From JALTBU01 sp964410645 (GTDB lineage Bacteria; Campylobacterota; Campylobacteria; Campylobacterales; Nautiliaceae), in contig CAYPHV010000028.1 of NCBI GenBank assembly GCA_964410645.1, forward strand, positions 1 through 15,612: 15,612 nt of DNA, written 5' to 3'. The notes beneath the pieces are model-generated. The model worked only from the letters and a program-made list of their open reading frames with translations, was not told where the DNA came from and searched no databases. How positions within the stretch are numbered: the stretch's first letter is position 1; every line of letters begins with the position of its first letter. Made by a program: the position numbers and the translations under genes. Of this stretch, positions 15,583 through 15,612 are shown piece by piece.

Positions 15583-15612
15583 TTAACCTCTTCTGCCTCT
15601 ACTGCTTCCTCT
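15583..15612 (-). CDS. C-terminal tail of a convergent gene, RGSSRGRRG (rest outside window)
   Basis: On the minus strand, nine in-frame codons from the window edge read RGSSRGRRG and end in TAA at 15585-15583, one base past the thioesterase stop. Arg/Gly/Ser-rich tails of this kind are common at the end of RNA-binding proteins, such as DEAD-box helicases and RRM proteins. The stretch is visibly richer in GC than its surroundings. Nine codons are too few to name the gene, and the reading could be accidental. Confidence 0.45.
   Translation of the reverse strand, partial: RGSSRGRRG

Noticed and set aside
1..15612. Mobile elements, prophage, CRISPR or defence islands
   Set aside because: No repeats, transposase or integrase motifs, or spacer arrays are visible. 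Nearly all of the sequence is accounted for by core genes of uniform composition.

Overview
The window is AT-rich and densely coded. It looks like a core chromosomal segment of a Campylobacterota (epsilonproteobacterial) genome. Two things suggest this: the style of the proteins, and the order yajC-secD-secF-leuS-lptE-x-folC-mfd facing a divergent lnt. I recall this order from Campylobacter jejuni (roughly Cj1085c to Cj1095). Very low GC and Lys/Ile/Asn-rich proteins fit a deep-branching member such as Nautiliales, but that placement is inference. I see no phage, insertion sequence, CRISPR array or toxin-antitoxin locus.

Left edge (1-415): the 3' end of a rightward HD-GYP cyclic-di-GMP phosphodiesterase gene, a short convergent gap, then a leftward tRNA-Ser(GGA) with encoded CCA and its own extended -10 promoter.

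Main block (416-13329, all minus strand): one tightly packed unit, read from right to left as yajC, secD, secF, leuS, lptE, a GGDEF diguanylate cyclase gene, folC, mfd and a ClC-type transporter gene. Most junctions overlap or abut (4 bp ATGA overlaps at lptE/GGDEF and mfd/clc, 20 bp at folC/mfd, 17 bp at yajC/secD). The only sizeable gap is 145 bp between secF and leuS, and it holds a possible leucine-rich 20-codon reading frame. The unit links Sec-dependent export (YajC-SecDF), outer-membrane LPS assembly (LptE), leucyl-tRNA charging, folate polyglutamylation, transcription-coupled repair and anion transport.

Right block (13275-15581, plus strand): lnt, bioD and a hotdog-fold thioesterase gene, almost without gaps. 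Lnt N-acylates lipoproteins, so it is functionally related to the lipoprotein LptE and to the Sec genes across the divergent junction. The lnt and yajC 5' ends appear to overlap, each with its promoter inside the other's coding region. At the right edge, the last nine codons of a convergent minus-strand gene encode an Arg/Gly/Ser-rich tail.

This is mostly ordinary housekeeping DNA. The points worth a second look are the probable ATT start codon of lptE, the embedded GGDEF protein with an unrecognised helical N-terminal region, the ClC protein lacking the usual internal proton glutamate, the short C-terminus of Lnt, the yajC/lnt overlap and the leucine-rich frame ahead of leuS.
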